64,000 nt of DNA from Cavia porcellus (Eukaryota; Chordata; Mammalia; Rodentia; Caviidae), in the NCBI RefSeq assembly GCF_034190915.1, contig NW_026947489.1, positions 64,046,001-64,110,000 of the forward strand. The letters are read 5' to 3'. The notes below the pieces were generated by a model. The model had not been told where the DNA came from and ran no database searches. It saw nothing but the letters and a program-made list of their open reading frames with translations. The translations under genes and the position numbers were made by a program. Positions 42,560-53,699 of this stretch are shown piece after piece. Position 1 is the first letter of the stretch. The number at the start of each line of letters is the position of its first letter.

Positions 42560-44050
42560 CAACTGCTAGCAATCATATTCACTGTTCAAAAATATTCTCT
42601 AAAATTTATAAAAGGTACAATGGTTGACTTAATACAATGTTCGAATACAAAAAAGGGGTAAATGATGGAATGTGGTTATACGGTGTTCAAAATAACATTA
42701 TAACCCTGACTGCCAATTCAAATGAAACACATATTTTTTCTAAACCCTGAACTCACATCAACTTTCAAAGTATGCATTTTTTTTACTTATGTTATAATTG
42801 GAAGTGAAAATAGGACACAAAAGTATATACGTAATATATATATTTTTAGGACTATCACAGCACTGTTTTTTTTAAACTTTGCCTGAATAAAGCCCAAAAA
42901 GAAATGTTCTTACACATTATTAATGATTATCTTTTGGATGGCAGGTATAAATGTGATTTTTTCCCCTACACATTTCTTTTTTTATTACTGACATTTTCAG
43001 AATCTTCTGTAATGAACACCTATTTCTTTTCTTTTGACCAAATACCTGAAAAAGACTACCTTGAAAAGGAAGTATTTATTTGTCACCCGTCACTTGCATT
43101 TGCTAAGTATGTTCCTAGTGCTCCTCAGATTGTTTGGAAAGTTGGAGTGAGCAGGACTTAAAGGCTGAAGTGGATGCCGAGTTGCCTCAGTGCACGCCGT
43201 ACAGTGTTACCAGGAAGCAGGTATCAGAACAAGGATCAAACACACTTTCCTCTTCAAAGTAATAAAGACACTGAATAGTTACAATTTCAGTGTAACTCTC
43301 CTCCCGCGAGTCTAGCGCTTTGCCTTTGAACTGCCCACTGGAAAGAGCCAGGTGTGTAAACACTCAGATCTCTCCAAGGTTGACGACTGCTTCCTCCACG
43401 TTTCGTTTCCATCACGGTTTCGGTGCAGGAACATCGTGGTGTAAAGTGGCTGAAAACCAAGGCCGGGCGGTGTGGAGTTGCCTGTTGATTGCTGGGGTTT
43501 CTATAGATTTTATCTATAGACCTGATGAATTCCGCTGATGAGGAAGGCAACAGAAACAAGGATCAAAAGGAGAGGAGGCCTCTGGTTATCTATTTGACTG
43601 AAAGTAATAGTCATGATTTGAATATTTTATAGGTGCTAAGCTCATCCAGAATAACTCTCTAATCTACCTTTAATACAGCTGTTGGCATTGGTTTGTACCA
43701 GTTTGTTCAAGAGTCTTTAGGAAAACAAGTATGTGTTTGCCTGATTTATCTTACTGGAGTGGAAAAGAAAATTGTTGGGCATGAAATCAAGAGTCCCATA
43801 GACGTTGCCAAGGCAAACAGATTCATGAATTAGTTACTTTCAATTAAATCTTAACATGTTTATAAAACTAACTATTTCTCTGGGCATTAGTCTGCCCCAG
43901 TTCTGTATTCTTAGCAACATCACTATTTTATTAAACTTGTATTGTGAGCTGAAGTACTGTATCTCAAAGACTATCTTTAAAATTTTATACATGAGTGATT
44001 AAAACGAGTATCCAAGGGTTGTTTCCGTGCTTCTCTGTCAGAAAAGAGAA
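42560..44050. other. AT-rich unique interval, no gene identified
   Basis: No SINE occurs for 1.5 kb. The 85-codon frame at 42904-43161 has no domain I recognise. Confidence 0.4.
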
Positions 44051-44052
44051 TT

Positions 44053-44250
44053 TGAAGCCAGGCATAGTGGTGCACACCTGTGATCCCAGCACTCTGAGGC
44101 AAGAGGATCACAAGTTTGAGCCCAGCCTGGGCAATGTAATGATTTAGTAAGGACTTGTCTCAAAATAAAATAAAAATAAATGTAAAATGAAGGAGCTTGG
44201 GATGCAGTTCAGGGTAAAGGCCCTGGGTTCAATCCCCAGGAATAAAAGAA
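44053..44250 (+). repeat. B1-dID composite SINE
   Basis: B1 'gccaggcatagtggtgcaca' to 'aaggacttgtctcaaaataa' is followed by the ID unit 'gagcttgggatgcagttcag', 'gccctgggttcaatcccca' and an A-rich tail. Confidence 0.87.
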
Positions 44251-44399
44251 AGGAAGAAAAAAAGAGAAGAAAATAAAAAGCAGGAAAATTTACATAGTCA
44301 TCTAAAATGTAATAAAAAATTCACTATATGCAACAAAGTATAGAAAAGAAGTTACAAAAATCTGAGTTTCCAAGACGGAATAAGTCTTGATGGCTCACC

Positions 44400-44885
44400 C
44401 ACCTAAGGATGTTCAAAATACAGACCAGTCCCAAAGCCTAACAATCTCCCCCAGCCTGCCACGTGCCAAAACCTTTGTGCCTGTCCCAGTGAGCGCACAT
44501 GCCAGGGATTAAAGGCCCAAGAACAAGGAGAGAGGCTGGACTGGAAGGGAAGCTTCCAAGGGGCCTGCGTGGCCAGAATTACAACCCGAGGATCCCGCAG
44601 ATCAGGACTGGCAGCTGCAGGCATGGGGCGGGGCAGAGCCTGCATTAAGCAAGCGCAGGGAAATTGAGCAGCCTCAGGAGATGGAAGGGGACCAGTGGAA
44701 CCAAGAGCACAGAATGGTAGAGTGGAGCTAGACTATAGGTCTAGTTGTTAGGATTCTAAGAGCAGGAACATGGTAGCCTGAAGGAGGTAGAGAATTGGGA
44801 TGCATAAAAAGAGAAAAAGACTTGTAGGTTCTATAAAAAGATGATAATAAACTTACCTCAAGAGGTGATTGAAAAAGTTAAATGA
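44400..44885. other. unique interval, no gene identified
   Basis: GC-moderate stretch with an 80-codon minus frame that lacks a domain. Confidence 0.35.
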
Positions 44886-44887
44886 GG

Positions 44888-44992
44888 GAGTTCAGGATGT
44901 AGGTCAGTGACATAAATGCCTGTCTAGCAAGCACAAGGTTGTGAGTTCAATTCCCAATACCCTCTGCCTAAAAAAAAAAAAAAAAAAAAAGT
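44888..44992 (+). repeat. ID SINE
   Basis: 'ttcaggatgtaggtcagtga', 'cctgtctagcaagcacaagg', 'gagttcaattcccaatacc' and a 20-base A-run mark an ID copy. Confidence 0.88.
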
Positions 44993-45337
44993 CAGGTAAC
45001 TATTAATGGATCTAGAACAAAATGTATAGAAGAAAGCGAAAATAAGAGTAGATTCCCAGAGTTCTCTGAACGGCTATTTGGGGCTCTAATGTGGTTTCTC
45101 ATCAGTGTTTCTCTTCATTTCTAGATTCTGAGCACCTTCTGAACCTGGAGCCTCACCTTCCAGCTGACAACCCAGTCTTTGGAGGTAACATTTCATTATG
45201 AAACTGAAGCAAAGTTCAATGTTAACAGAGCTGTCTTATCCGAAATAATGCTTGTAAGTGGTTTTTTCATTGAGTAAGCATTAATTTCCAGTGGGACTAA
45301 TCTGGTAGACAAATACACTGCAGACTCGACTTTCTTT

Positions 45338-45462
45338 CTCTCTTTTTTTGAGACAAGGTTTCACTCTGTTGTTCAGGGTGACCTCAAACCCATGGCGATC
45401 CTCCTGCCTCAACCTACTGAGTATTGGAACAACAAGCATGCACCATCATGCCTCGCTGATCA
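45338..45462 (-). repeat. B1 SINE
   Basis: 'ctctttttttgagacaaggt', 'tggcgatcctcctgcctcaa' and 'agcatgcaccatcatgcc' are B1 landmarks. Confidence 0.86.
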
Positions 45463-45544
45463 CAGACTGTCAAAGTCAAAAGAGACTGTAAAAGTCAAAA
45501 TAGTCTAACAAGATATCTGAATTGTCTAAAACAACCCTGTATTT

Positions 45545-46050
45545 GTTGTTTATTGTCGCATAAAAATATGCCCCCAAATATGACAATTATAATCTCACAG
45601 TTTCCCAGGGTCAGGAATCCTGGAGTGTCCCAGGGTTTTTTAGTGGTTCTGAGTCTTGGTCTCTCAAGAGATTGCAGTGAAACTGTTGTCTAGGGATATA
45701 GTCAACTAAGGTTTGCATGAGCCTAGAAGATCCATTACAAGCTCGCTCAGGGTGCTGATGGAAAGAGACTCCTGTTCTTCATTCTGTGCTCTCTCCACAT
45801 GTTCAGCATGTGACCAGTTAGCGTCCCCACGCTGCCCCACCAGCAAGCGATACACGACGAGGGCCACACCATGCCGCCTTTGAATGACCTTGTATCTAAG
45901 TCATATCGCAGCGCAGTGATTTATCCTATTCATTAGGAGTCAGTCATTAAGTCCAGCCTACAATTAAGAAGGAGATGACACAAAGGCATGAATACCAGGC
46001 AGTACAGGTCTTGCGGCTGTCTCGGAGACTGGCTACCAGAGCAAGCCTAC
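45545..46050 (-). repeat. MLT1-like MaLR/ERVL LTR remnant
   Basis: 'ttgttgtttattgtcgcata', 'tataatctcacagtttccca', 'gggtcaggaatcctggagtg', 'gggtgctgatggaaagagac' and 'ggcatgaataccaggcag' are the antisense of an old MaLR-type LTR. Confidence 0.6.
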
Positions 46051-46234
46051 AAGATAGCATTTAATTCTTGCATGAACACCTCCAGACATGGGTAACTATT
46101 TGGAAGGCAGCCCAACCCGTTTTTGAAGAGCAATATGATTTAACTTAGACTGAGCTAGTATCTCTGGTAACTTCCATACATCAATCTAATTTCATTCCCA
46201 ATTTTAAAAAAATTTGTTTCTATTAACTTTTTAA

Positions 46235-46380
46235 TTATTCTTTTTTTTATTTTAAAAAGAAAAAAACCCGCAGGGGGGCAGGGAAACAACAGCAACAATA
46301 AAACCCTCCAAAACAACAGCAATATATAGGATTTCAAGGCAAGATGATGGGAATTTAACAACGGTTCTCCAATTTTTTTT
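46235..46380 (-). repeat. short unidentified repeat, second copy
   Basis: T-rich left end, then A/C-rich sequence. The part 46310-46372 ('agcaatatataggatttcaa', 'gatgatgggaatttaacaac') resembles 8545-8610 in the same orientation. No known SINE signature was recognised. Confidence 0.35.
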
Positions 46381-47165
46381 AATGGCACGGTCATTGAAAT
46401 ATTTGGAAAAATGTCCCCTTTCCAGTCATGACACAAGTAACTCAAATTCCTTTCACTATTTCTTATCCAATGAGAGTTTCAGTCTGCTGTCTGTTCTTAT
46501 TGCTTGCTTGTGGGCGTATGTGGCTTCATTTTTCAGATTAGGGGCAGAAAGAGCTGAACGCCTTATTGGAGGGAGGGAGGAAAGGAGAAGACTGTTCTTA
46601 CTTGAGCAGGAACCTAGTCACACAGCTGGCTGTGCACATCAGTGATTCTTACCCAGCTTGTAATCCCCTAAAACTCCTACTTCTGTTCCTCACACAGCCC
46701 TCATCTCTAATAGCTATAGGTGATGTTTTAGACTCCAAGTGAAGATCTTATATTTATCCCCCATTACATTGTTTTGTCTTTGCTTTATTTGTTTAATAAT
46801 ACCAAATGACTTATATGTACATGCATCACATTTTCTGATGTTATGAAACTTTTACAAAGAGTCACTACTGGCAAGTTAATTTCCTCAACTCTGAGATGTC
46901 AATGATTGCTAGATGCACTATTGATTTAATAACTCCTTTTCAGGGGAAATAACAATACATTATCCAAATAAATCAGCCAGAATAGATGCATTATGATTTC
47001 ACAAGTATGGCAATATGAAAAAATATTAGAATTAAGGAAATAGAGATGTTGGTTAGTGGTATTAACATTCAGAAAGATTTTACCAGACTAGAAAAGCTGT
47101 ACATATCTGAATCAAGGCCAAGAATATAACCCAACTCAAAGTAATTTTATGTATTTAATCATTAC
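46381..47165. other. AT-rich unique interval, no gene seen
   Basis: No recognised repeat, RNA gene or exon. Confidence 0.4.
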
Positions 47166-47169
47166 CTTC

Positions 47170-47272
47170 TTCATTCAAATGTTCATGGAACATCTGCTAT
47201 GTGTCAGGAGTGGGCAAGGCGAAGATGGATAAGACTTAGACTCTGACCCCTGGAGCTCACAGAGTTCATTAA
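47170..47272 (+). repeat. MIR/L2-like remnant
   Basis: 'ttcattcaaatgttcatgga', 'acatctgctatgtgtcagga' and 'ccctggagctcacagagttc' echo the common ancient MIR/L2 3' motif. Confidence 0.5.
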
Positions 47273-47848
47273 AAAAAAAAAAAAACAATGGTTGAGTTCA
47301 AGCATTAATGTTATAACTTCTGTTCTGAATACAGTATTATTGTTTCTCCTTGGGTAGATCTCTTTTTTTTTTTTCCTGGGGTAGATCTTGCTTGCCAAAC
47401 ATGATGGTTTGGAGACTATGGGTTTAGAAAATTCACATAAGGGATATATCTCCTTGTGAAGATTTGGCTTTCTAAAAATCCACAAAATGGTGATTCTGAA
47501 ACAGACCTTCTTCCTGAAGTTTCTTTTGCTTAAAGAAAAATGTAGATAGCCAGATGGATAGGTGGGTGGGTGGCTGAAATGGATTGGTGGGTGGATGAGG
47601 GGGAGACAGGTAGAGGGAGAGACAGAGATGGGGAGATGGAAGCAGTGTCAGAGACAGAGACAGGGAATGGGGATCAGAGTGAAACACCAGGGATGAAACT
47701 GAGAAATTACTTCTGCATTTTTCAGAAAAGACAAAACTCATAATGAGACTTCTATATTGGTGAGCAGAGAAGTTCTTACTTAGGGAAAAGGCAGATGGGA
47801 TATCAAGCACAGACCACTACTACCTACTTTCTCTTTTAGATTGTAAGC
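47273..47848. other. interval with simple-sequence patches
   Basis: An A-run at 47270-47286, GGTGGGTGGGTGG near 47561-47573 and GAGACAGAGA-rich patches at 47600-47670. No gene was seen. Confidence 0.5.
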
Positions 47849-47849
47849 A

Positions 47850-48003
47850 GTATCTGGGTGTGGTAGCTCACGCCTGTAATTCCAGCACTGTGGAGGCTGA
47901 GGCAGGAGGATTGCTGCAAGTTCAAAAGCAACCTGGGCTAGAAACTGAGCTCAAGGCCAGCCTTAACTGCACAGTGAGACCCTGTCTCAAAAAAAAAAAA
48001 AAT
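47850..48003 (+). repeat. B1 SINE
   Basis: 'tgggtgtggtagctcacgcc', 'gaggctgaggcaggaggatt' and 'gagaccctgtctcaaaaa' with the internal duplication. Confidence 0.93.
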
Positions 48004-48114
48004 TGTAAGCAGATTTGAGATCTAACTTTCCTAAACTTCCTAAATACTGTAAGATTCCTAAATTCCTAGATGTATTTAATTATAGCTTAGTTGAAAAATA
48101 GTTCAAATACTATG

Positions 48115-49020
48115 TATAATTTTCCATTTAAAATGTATAATTTGGTGGCCTTTAGTGTCTTCGCAGATTTGTATAGCCATCTCTATACTCAATTTTAGAA
48201 TATTTTTATCACCCTAAAAGGAAACCTCACATTCATTTACACCACTAACTCACTCCTCCACTTACCTAAATCTCTCTGCAGTGCTATGCAATCCTAACCT
48301 TCCTGTCTCTATGGATTTGCCTACTCTGGACATTTCAAGTAACTAGAATGATTTGTGGTGTTTTGTAACTGGCTTTTTATTTTTATTTTTGGTTCTTTGA
48401 ATCAGGGTCTATGTTATTCAGGCTGGCCTCAAACTCATGGCAATCCTCCTGCCTCTGCCGCCCCAGTGCTGGGTTCTACAGGACACGCCCCACTCTCCGC
48501 TGGTTTCTTTCACTTACTAATTGTTTTAGGTTTATTCATATTGCTGCCATATCAGTACTTCCTTTCTTTTGATAGCTGAACAATATCCTACTACATGAAT
48601 ATCACATTTTGTTTTATACACCATCACTTAATATTTGGGTTGTTTCTGCCCTTTTAGTTATTATGAGTAAGACTGCTGTAAACATTTATTAGCTCCACAT
48701 GTTGCCTTACGGGAAGGGCCAGCCTGCTCCAAAGTGGTTCTGCCAAAGTGGCTCTGCCATTGGGTCCCCGGCAGCACAGCGCAGCGTGAAGGTTTTGGTT
48801 CCTGAGGTCTCGCCCTCCTCTGCCTTGTGGCTCGCCTCCTCGTGGGTGCGAAGTATCTCACTGTACTTTCCGCTTGCTTTTCCTGCGGAACTCATAATGC
48901 TGAGGGGGTTTTCGTTTGATGATGGGCCTTCTGCAGATTTCCTCTAGAGAAATGACTATTCGGACCCTCCGTCCCTTTTTAATCGGGCTATCTGCCTTCT
49001 TATTTTCGAGTTAGGAGTGT
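48115..49020 (-). mobile_element. old L1 3' fragment interrupted by a B1
   Basis: Antisense L1M landmarks appear in order: 'tgtataatttggtggccttt', 'tctctatggatttgcctact', 'ctggacatttcaagtaacta', 'gctgaacaatatcctactac', 'aatatttgggttgtttctgc', 'ccaaagtggctctgccattg', 'gtgcgaagtatctcactgta', 'gagaaatgactattcgg' and 'tttttaatcgggctatctgc'. From about 48700 the fragment becomes unusually GC- and CpG-rich for an L1. A B1 complement sits at 48385-48510. Confidence 0.8.
48385..48510 (-). repeat. B1 SINE nested in L1
   Basis: 'ggttctttgaatcagggtct', 'ttcaggctggcctcaaactc' and 'tcctgcctctgccgccccag' identify a diverged B1. Confidence 0.82.
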
Positions 49021-49394
49021 CGCTGCTCTTCAGCAGAGAGAACGGAGAGGAGGCCGCCCCAGCTCCTTCACACACTCTGCTGAGTCCCCACGGCAGGCAG
49101 GGGCGAGACTGCAATGGATGACAGGACGACAAAGAAGATGCAGGGATAAGGGATCTACGCAAACCCAATTTTGCTCTCTTGAGGAATTATTCTGACCAGA
49201 AAGGGTGACAGGGCGGTTAAGAGGCAGCAAGGCCCCTGACCGCAGAAGCGAAGCTGAGAGAACCCAGGGTCCCCTTTCGGAGCTGAAGATTCTTGACCCA
49301 AGCAAGGCAGGTGGCCCTGCGAACCAAAAATCTCACAGCTAAGTCTCACGTGGCCTTCCTCCCACCCAAGGGCGGCAGCTGATGGCCACCGACT

Positions 49395-49490
49395 GCACAT
49401 GCGCGGGATCGGGGCGCACGCGCGGCGCCCACTTCCGGGAGCTCTTCCGGCAAGATCGGTGCGCACGAGGGCAGAGCCGGAAGTGGCGCT
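49395..49490. promoter_or_regulatory. TATA-less promoter-like cluster: NRF1-like plus three ETS sites
   Basis: A GCACATGCGCGG NRF1-like site lies at 49395-49406, ACTTCCGGGA at 49431-49440, CTTCCGG at 49444-49450 and GCCGGAAGTGG at 49476-49486. The first two ETS sites point one way and the third the other, a configuration common in bidirectional housekeeping promoters. Local CpG density is high (GCGCACGCGCGGCGCC). No TATA is present. On the minus strand a GGCCAC-GTGAGA donor-like site lies near 49351, which would give a short first exon. The partner genes were not identified. Confidence 0.55.
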
Positions 49491-49500
49491 CGGAATGGAC

Positions 49501-50035
49501 GACTGAGGGTGACTAGGGAGGACAGAGGTGGCCGCTGGGAGACATGTGGACCACCGCTCAAACTGGCCCCTATCAGCACTCTGTATAGGTGGTAGTGCAC
49601 TTAATAATTTACAGTACCAGCTTCGCATAAATTACATTTTTGGTTGGCGAAACAGAATTTCGAGGATACGATTGACATCATAATTTGGAGAATTAGTAAT
49701 TCTTTTCCTACAGTGACTTGCCACTTTAAATTTGAATAAGGATGAGCAAAAGGCTATTGCAATGGATAACGGCAGTCCCTTGTTAAATTGACTAATTAGA
49801 TCTGTTTGGTTTACATGAATATAAATATTTTAGAGTAAACCTCTAATAAGTGAGCAAACTTATTAAGATATAATTACTTTCTAAATTCTGTGTTTTAAAA
49901 GTCATAATTACAATGTGGATTACAAAGTATTCTACATGGAGCCTTCAGAAAGATTTGGCTGCTTCTCTCTGTAATTTCATTGGTTTAAAGCTAAACATGT
50001 TAATGTGGAAGGAAGAGTTTATAATTGGAATCCTT
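49501..50035. other. unique interval, no gene identified
   Basis: Falls quickly to AT-rich DNA after 49580. No recognised exon. Confidence 0.4.
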
Positions 50036-50041
50036 TCACTT

Positions 50042-50190
50042 TTGTTTTGACTTTTTTTGTGGGGGGGCCAGGTGTTACTGTATAGTTCACTATGTAGCTC
50101 AGGTTGGCCTTGAATTTGTGGCAATCCTCCTGCCTCAGCCTCCTGAGTGCTGGGATTACAGGTATGCACCACCACACCAGGTTTGGAGTC
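50042..50190 (-). repeat. B1 SINE
   Basis: 'tagttcactatgtagctcag', 'gttggccttgaatttgtggc' and 'gtatgcaccaccacaccag' are B1 landmarks. A G-run of seven lies in the head at 50062-50068. Confidence 0.9.
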
Positions 50191-50237
50191 ATTTTGTTTT
50201 GATAAAGCAAAGTCTTACTAAAAATAAATGTAGTATC

Positions 50238-50398
50238 TAGGCATGGTGGTGTATGCCTGTAATCCTCACACTTGGGAGGCTGAGGCAGGGTTATTTCTGT
50301 GAGTTCAAGGCCAGCCTGGCCTACAAAATGAGTTCAAGGCCACCCTGAATTGCATGGCTAGGCCCTGTCTCAAAAAGATAAATAAATACATACATATA
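50238..50398 (+). repeat. B1 SINE, inverted relative to its neighbour
   Basis: 'ggcatggtggtgtatgcctg', 'gaggctgaggcagggttatt' and 'ggccctgtctcaaaaagata' are B1 landmarks. It lies 47 bases from the minus-strand B1. Confidence 0.92.
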
Positions 50399-50399
50399 G

Positions 50400-50890
50400 T
50401 AGTAGTGTGTAAGGTGAGAAAATGTGGAAGGAAACCATTCAAAGTAGAAGGAATTTCTGATTGGGTTTCATATTTCCACCCCCCAAAAAGATATACTTGT
50501 TACTTATGAAGATAAAATATGGTTATAAATGTGGATAATATACATATACAATATCAATATAAACAGAAATTGTACAAAAACATGTAAGGAAGCAATAGAA
50601 GTCAGTTTTAGGACAGCAGTTACCTCTAGAGAGAGAAGGGAGTGATTGGGGTTGGAGTTGTATCTGATCTTTCACTGTTAGGAAGAGTGAGAGGTAAGGT
50701 GAATTTCCCTTGTTATTTACTATATATTTGAATATTTCATTAGTTAATCATTGTTAAGCAAGGAAAAATGTAGCTTAAGTCTGATTGCTTGCTTCTAACG
50801 GACTAAATGTCCACGTTGATTTGAGAGCATATTTAAGGAAGGTTTTGAGGGTATGGAGGGAGTTACTTTTAGATGCTCAACATATACTAA
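50400..50890. other. AT-rich unique interval, no gene seen
   Basis: No recognised repeat, RNA or exon. Confidence 0.4.
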
Positions 50891-50894
50891 TAGT

Positions 50895-51040
50895 AACAAA
50901 AGCCACAGTTCATTAGGCACATAATACATGCCACGCAAGTTGTTGGAAACACGATGCTGCTCTGACAATAAGCATGTAAGGAAGGTGCGTCCTTCATTCC
51001 CACCGAGCAGATGGCCAGGTGAGCTGCGACTCCTGCCCGC
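50895..51040 (+). repeat. MIR-like remnant
   Basis: 'cattaggcacataatacatg', 'ccacgcaagttgttggaaac' and 'cattcccaccgagcagatgg' follow the order of a MIR core in weak form. Confidence 0.5.
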
Positions 51041-51044
51041 GCAT

Positions 51045-51890
51045 GGTGATAAAATATGCTAAGCGAAACTCCAACTTTCAAATGTCAAGTTTAATATCCC
51101 AAAGATCATTTCTTATGCAATAGCTTTCTTTTCCCCAAGAGTTATCTCTACATTTTAATATGTTTACTTGAGAAAAATCAGAAAATATAGACAGGGAGAA
51201 AGAAGATAAAAATTGCCCATACTTTCACTACCAGCCAGAGATAATGACTACCAGCATTTTGATGAGTGCCCTTTCATATGTTTCTCATGCATAAATTTGT
51301 ATGAACTTTCAAATGCTTTCAGAAGAAACTGTGTCAAGAATTTCTCTATTGCTATTGCTTATGACACATAATATGGAATAAATTAAAAGCTTGGCTTTTA
51401 TTCCATACTTGTCCGTATATATATATATTGTTTAAAGCACAGTTTAAGCTGGAGGTGGGAAGGCTTCGTTTTTTAAAGCCATATACAGGGGGAAAATAGG
51501 TAAGCTACTTTTTCGAAAAAGTCATGGAGTTTATTGCATCGATGTTTTTAAGACAAAGCCCAAGACAAAGCATAATTACTACATTATATTTACCAGTAAA
51601 TCAGAGAACCAATAGTGAGCATATTGCCCTGTTGTGGGTGGTTTCTTTCAGAGAACAGGTGGCCCTTTATTTTAAGAAAAAGGGAAAATGGCAATATAAA
51701 ATATGAAAGCAAATATTTCAAAATTTAAGGTCTATCATACAATTGTAATCCAAAATTCTGAAATGCTAAAATGAGAAAATTTATATATTTGTATATTGCT
51801 CTCAATATAATTTATATATTGTTTACAAAAATCTGTCTAAATATTTTATGTGTCCCCAGTAGATTTACTTACTTCAAGAAATGTGACATA
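51045..51890. other. AT-rich unique interval, no gene seen
   Basis: Contains (TA)-rich patches near 51415-51430 and 51780-51830. No supported feature. Confidence 0.4.
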
Positions 51891-51894
51891 CATC

Positions 51895-51970
51895 ATTTGT
51901 GAGACTGAGGCAGGGAGATCAAAACCTCAGCTACATAGCGAGACCCAGTCTCAAAAACAAACCAAAAAAA
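51895..51970 (+). repeat. B1 3' fragment
   Basis: 'gagactgaggcagggagatc' and 'gcgagacccagtctcaaaaa' mark the 3' half of a B1. Confidence 0.75.
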
Positions 51971-52317
51971 GGAGAAAAGGAGAAAGAAGGAAAGTGACAC
52001 GTATTCATGCAGATCAGTGATGGTGATGCTTTTAGAGCTTTCAGTGGTGCAGACTTCGTGCGTGCCATAAGCTCACCACCACTGATACAAGTTATCATGA
52101 TACCCTCTATTCCTTGTTCCCAGAACACTTTTCCAGGAGGAATTAAGTGTTCGGTTAACAAATTTGTTAAGTCCCTGTATGAATAAGATACAAATTCCTC
52201 ACCAATTTCATAAATCCAAAATTCAATTTTAAACAACCTGGTAGTATTAGTGTTATGTCACATATACAGGAATCATTGATTTCTAGCATTTTTAAATTTT
52301 TGAACACTGCCTGTGTA

Positions 52318-52456
52318 CTTTTTTTTTTTTTTTTGAGACAGGATCTCACTATGCAGTCCAGGCTGGTGCTGAACTCATTGTGTAGTCCCAGGCTGGCTTC
52401 AGATTTCTGGTGATTCTCCTACTTCAGCCTCCTGAGTGCCACCATGCCCAGCTCAA
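52318..52456 (-). repeat. B1 SINE
   Basis: T-run then 'ttttgagacaggatctcact', 'ccaggctggtgctgaactca' and 'gtgccaccatgcccagctca'; a segment before the end is deleted. Confidence 0.9.
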
Positions 52457-52549
52457 AAGCTTTTCTAAGAATTAAGGCTGCAGTATTTTGTTGTGTTGTC
52501 TTTTTAAGATATACGCCTATATCTGATTTTGTTCTTGTGGTTTTGCATG

Positions 52550-52800
52550 TTTTTTTCTTTTCTTTGGGTACTGGGAATCACACTGTTCCGCTGAGTTATA
52601 TCCCCAACCCTATATTGTTGTTGTTTCTTTTTGGTACTGGGGATTGAACTCGCGACCACTTGCTTTGGTATGCAGCTGAGTTAAATCCCTGACCCTTGTT
52701 GTTTTTTTGTTTTGTTTTTGGTAATGGGGATCATACTCATGACCTCACGCTTGCCAGGCGGGCGTTTATGCCACTGAGCTAAATCCTTGGCCTTACATTG
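52550..52800 (-). repeat. three consecutive minus-strand ID SINEs
   Basis: The copies are at about 52565-52612 (short), 52628-52697 and 52717-52795. Each has a TTTTGG-TA-CTGGGG-like start and a gctgagttaaatcc- or gctaaatccttgg-type end. All three face the same way. Confidence 0.87.
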
Positions 52801-53068
52801 TTTTTTCTTAAGGAAGGTCCTCAACACTATAGATTTCAGGCCATGCACAGCTTGAACTGCCTTTGCTGGGGCATTAGAAAAGGACGAGTGCTGTGATTTA
52901 AAGCCATCTCAAAGGTACCTGGTCTTCAGTGTGCCTGCTGTCTTTTAGTTTTGCTTCTGAAACACACCATCATCCCTGCCTGCTCCCTACCAATAAAGCG
53001 TTACCAAAGGACTAGAAAGCAGGCTCATTGAGACAGAAGGCACCTCTACAAATAAATCTATGCGATGG

Positions 53069-53182
53069 TCAGTTTAATTTGAACTTCAGATAATTGTCAC
53101 TTGGCACATAATTATGCTAAAAATTATCTGAAATTCAAATTTAAGGAGCAAAAATCCCCTGTATTTTATCAGGCAACACTAT
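53069..53182. repeat. ancient palindromic repeat (hairpin)
   Basis: The arms TTAATTTGAACTTCAGATAATT (given here only as a 22-base position range, 53074-53095) and 53122-53143 are reverse complements with about three mismatches around a 26-base loop. They are followed by 'cccctgtattttatcaggca', a phrase common beside an old mammalian palindromic repeat whose name I cannot assign. Confidence 0.6.
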
Positions 53183-53311
53183 GGATTTCTAAAATGGCTC
53201 CTCTAGCACATGGATCCTGTTTTGTTTATCTTCTCTCTGCAGAACCTGCTATGATGAATTCTTAGATTAATCATAGTGGAGCCAATACAAGAACCAGTAG
53301 CTCAGCCTCTT

Positions 53312-53502
53312 TTTTTGGTGGTGCTGGAACATCGGATTAAACCTACACTGAGCTACAACCTTAGCCCTTTAAACATTTTTTAACTTTGAAACATAGCCCC
53401 ACTAAGCTGCTAAGTTACCCAGGCTATGCTTGAATTTACAACCTTTCTGCCTCAGCCTCCTGGAGTACTGGGATTGCAAATATGCACTGCCAAGTCTGAC
53501 TC
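53312..53502 (-). repeat. B1-dID composite SINE
   Basis: 'ggtggtgctggaacatcgga' and 'cactgagctacaaccttagc' form the ID half. 'taactttgaaacatagcccc' and a B1 complement ending 'atatgcactgccaagtc' follow. Confidence 0.8.
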
Positions 53503-53699
53503 AACCCATGACCCTTCTTCACCTTTTCTCAGAAATAAAAATACACTGTGATTTATAGGTCCTCTTCCCAGAAAATGCACAAACACAATACCCTTGAATA
53601 GTTTTGAGACCCTGAAACCCGACTGTGTAAACGTGTAAACATGTCTTTCTGCTCTGCTCCTGACTTGTAGCCCCTTGTGTACTACTCTTTTGATTTTCA

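Noticed and set aside
49155..49628. 157-codon minus-strand frame across the ETS/NRF1 cluster
   Set aside because: It runs straight through the promoter-like motifs and shows no domain, so it is more likely GC-driven than coding.
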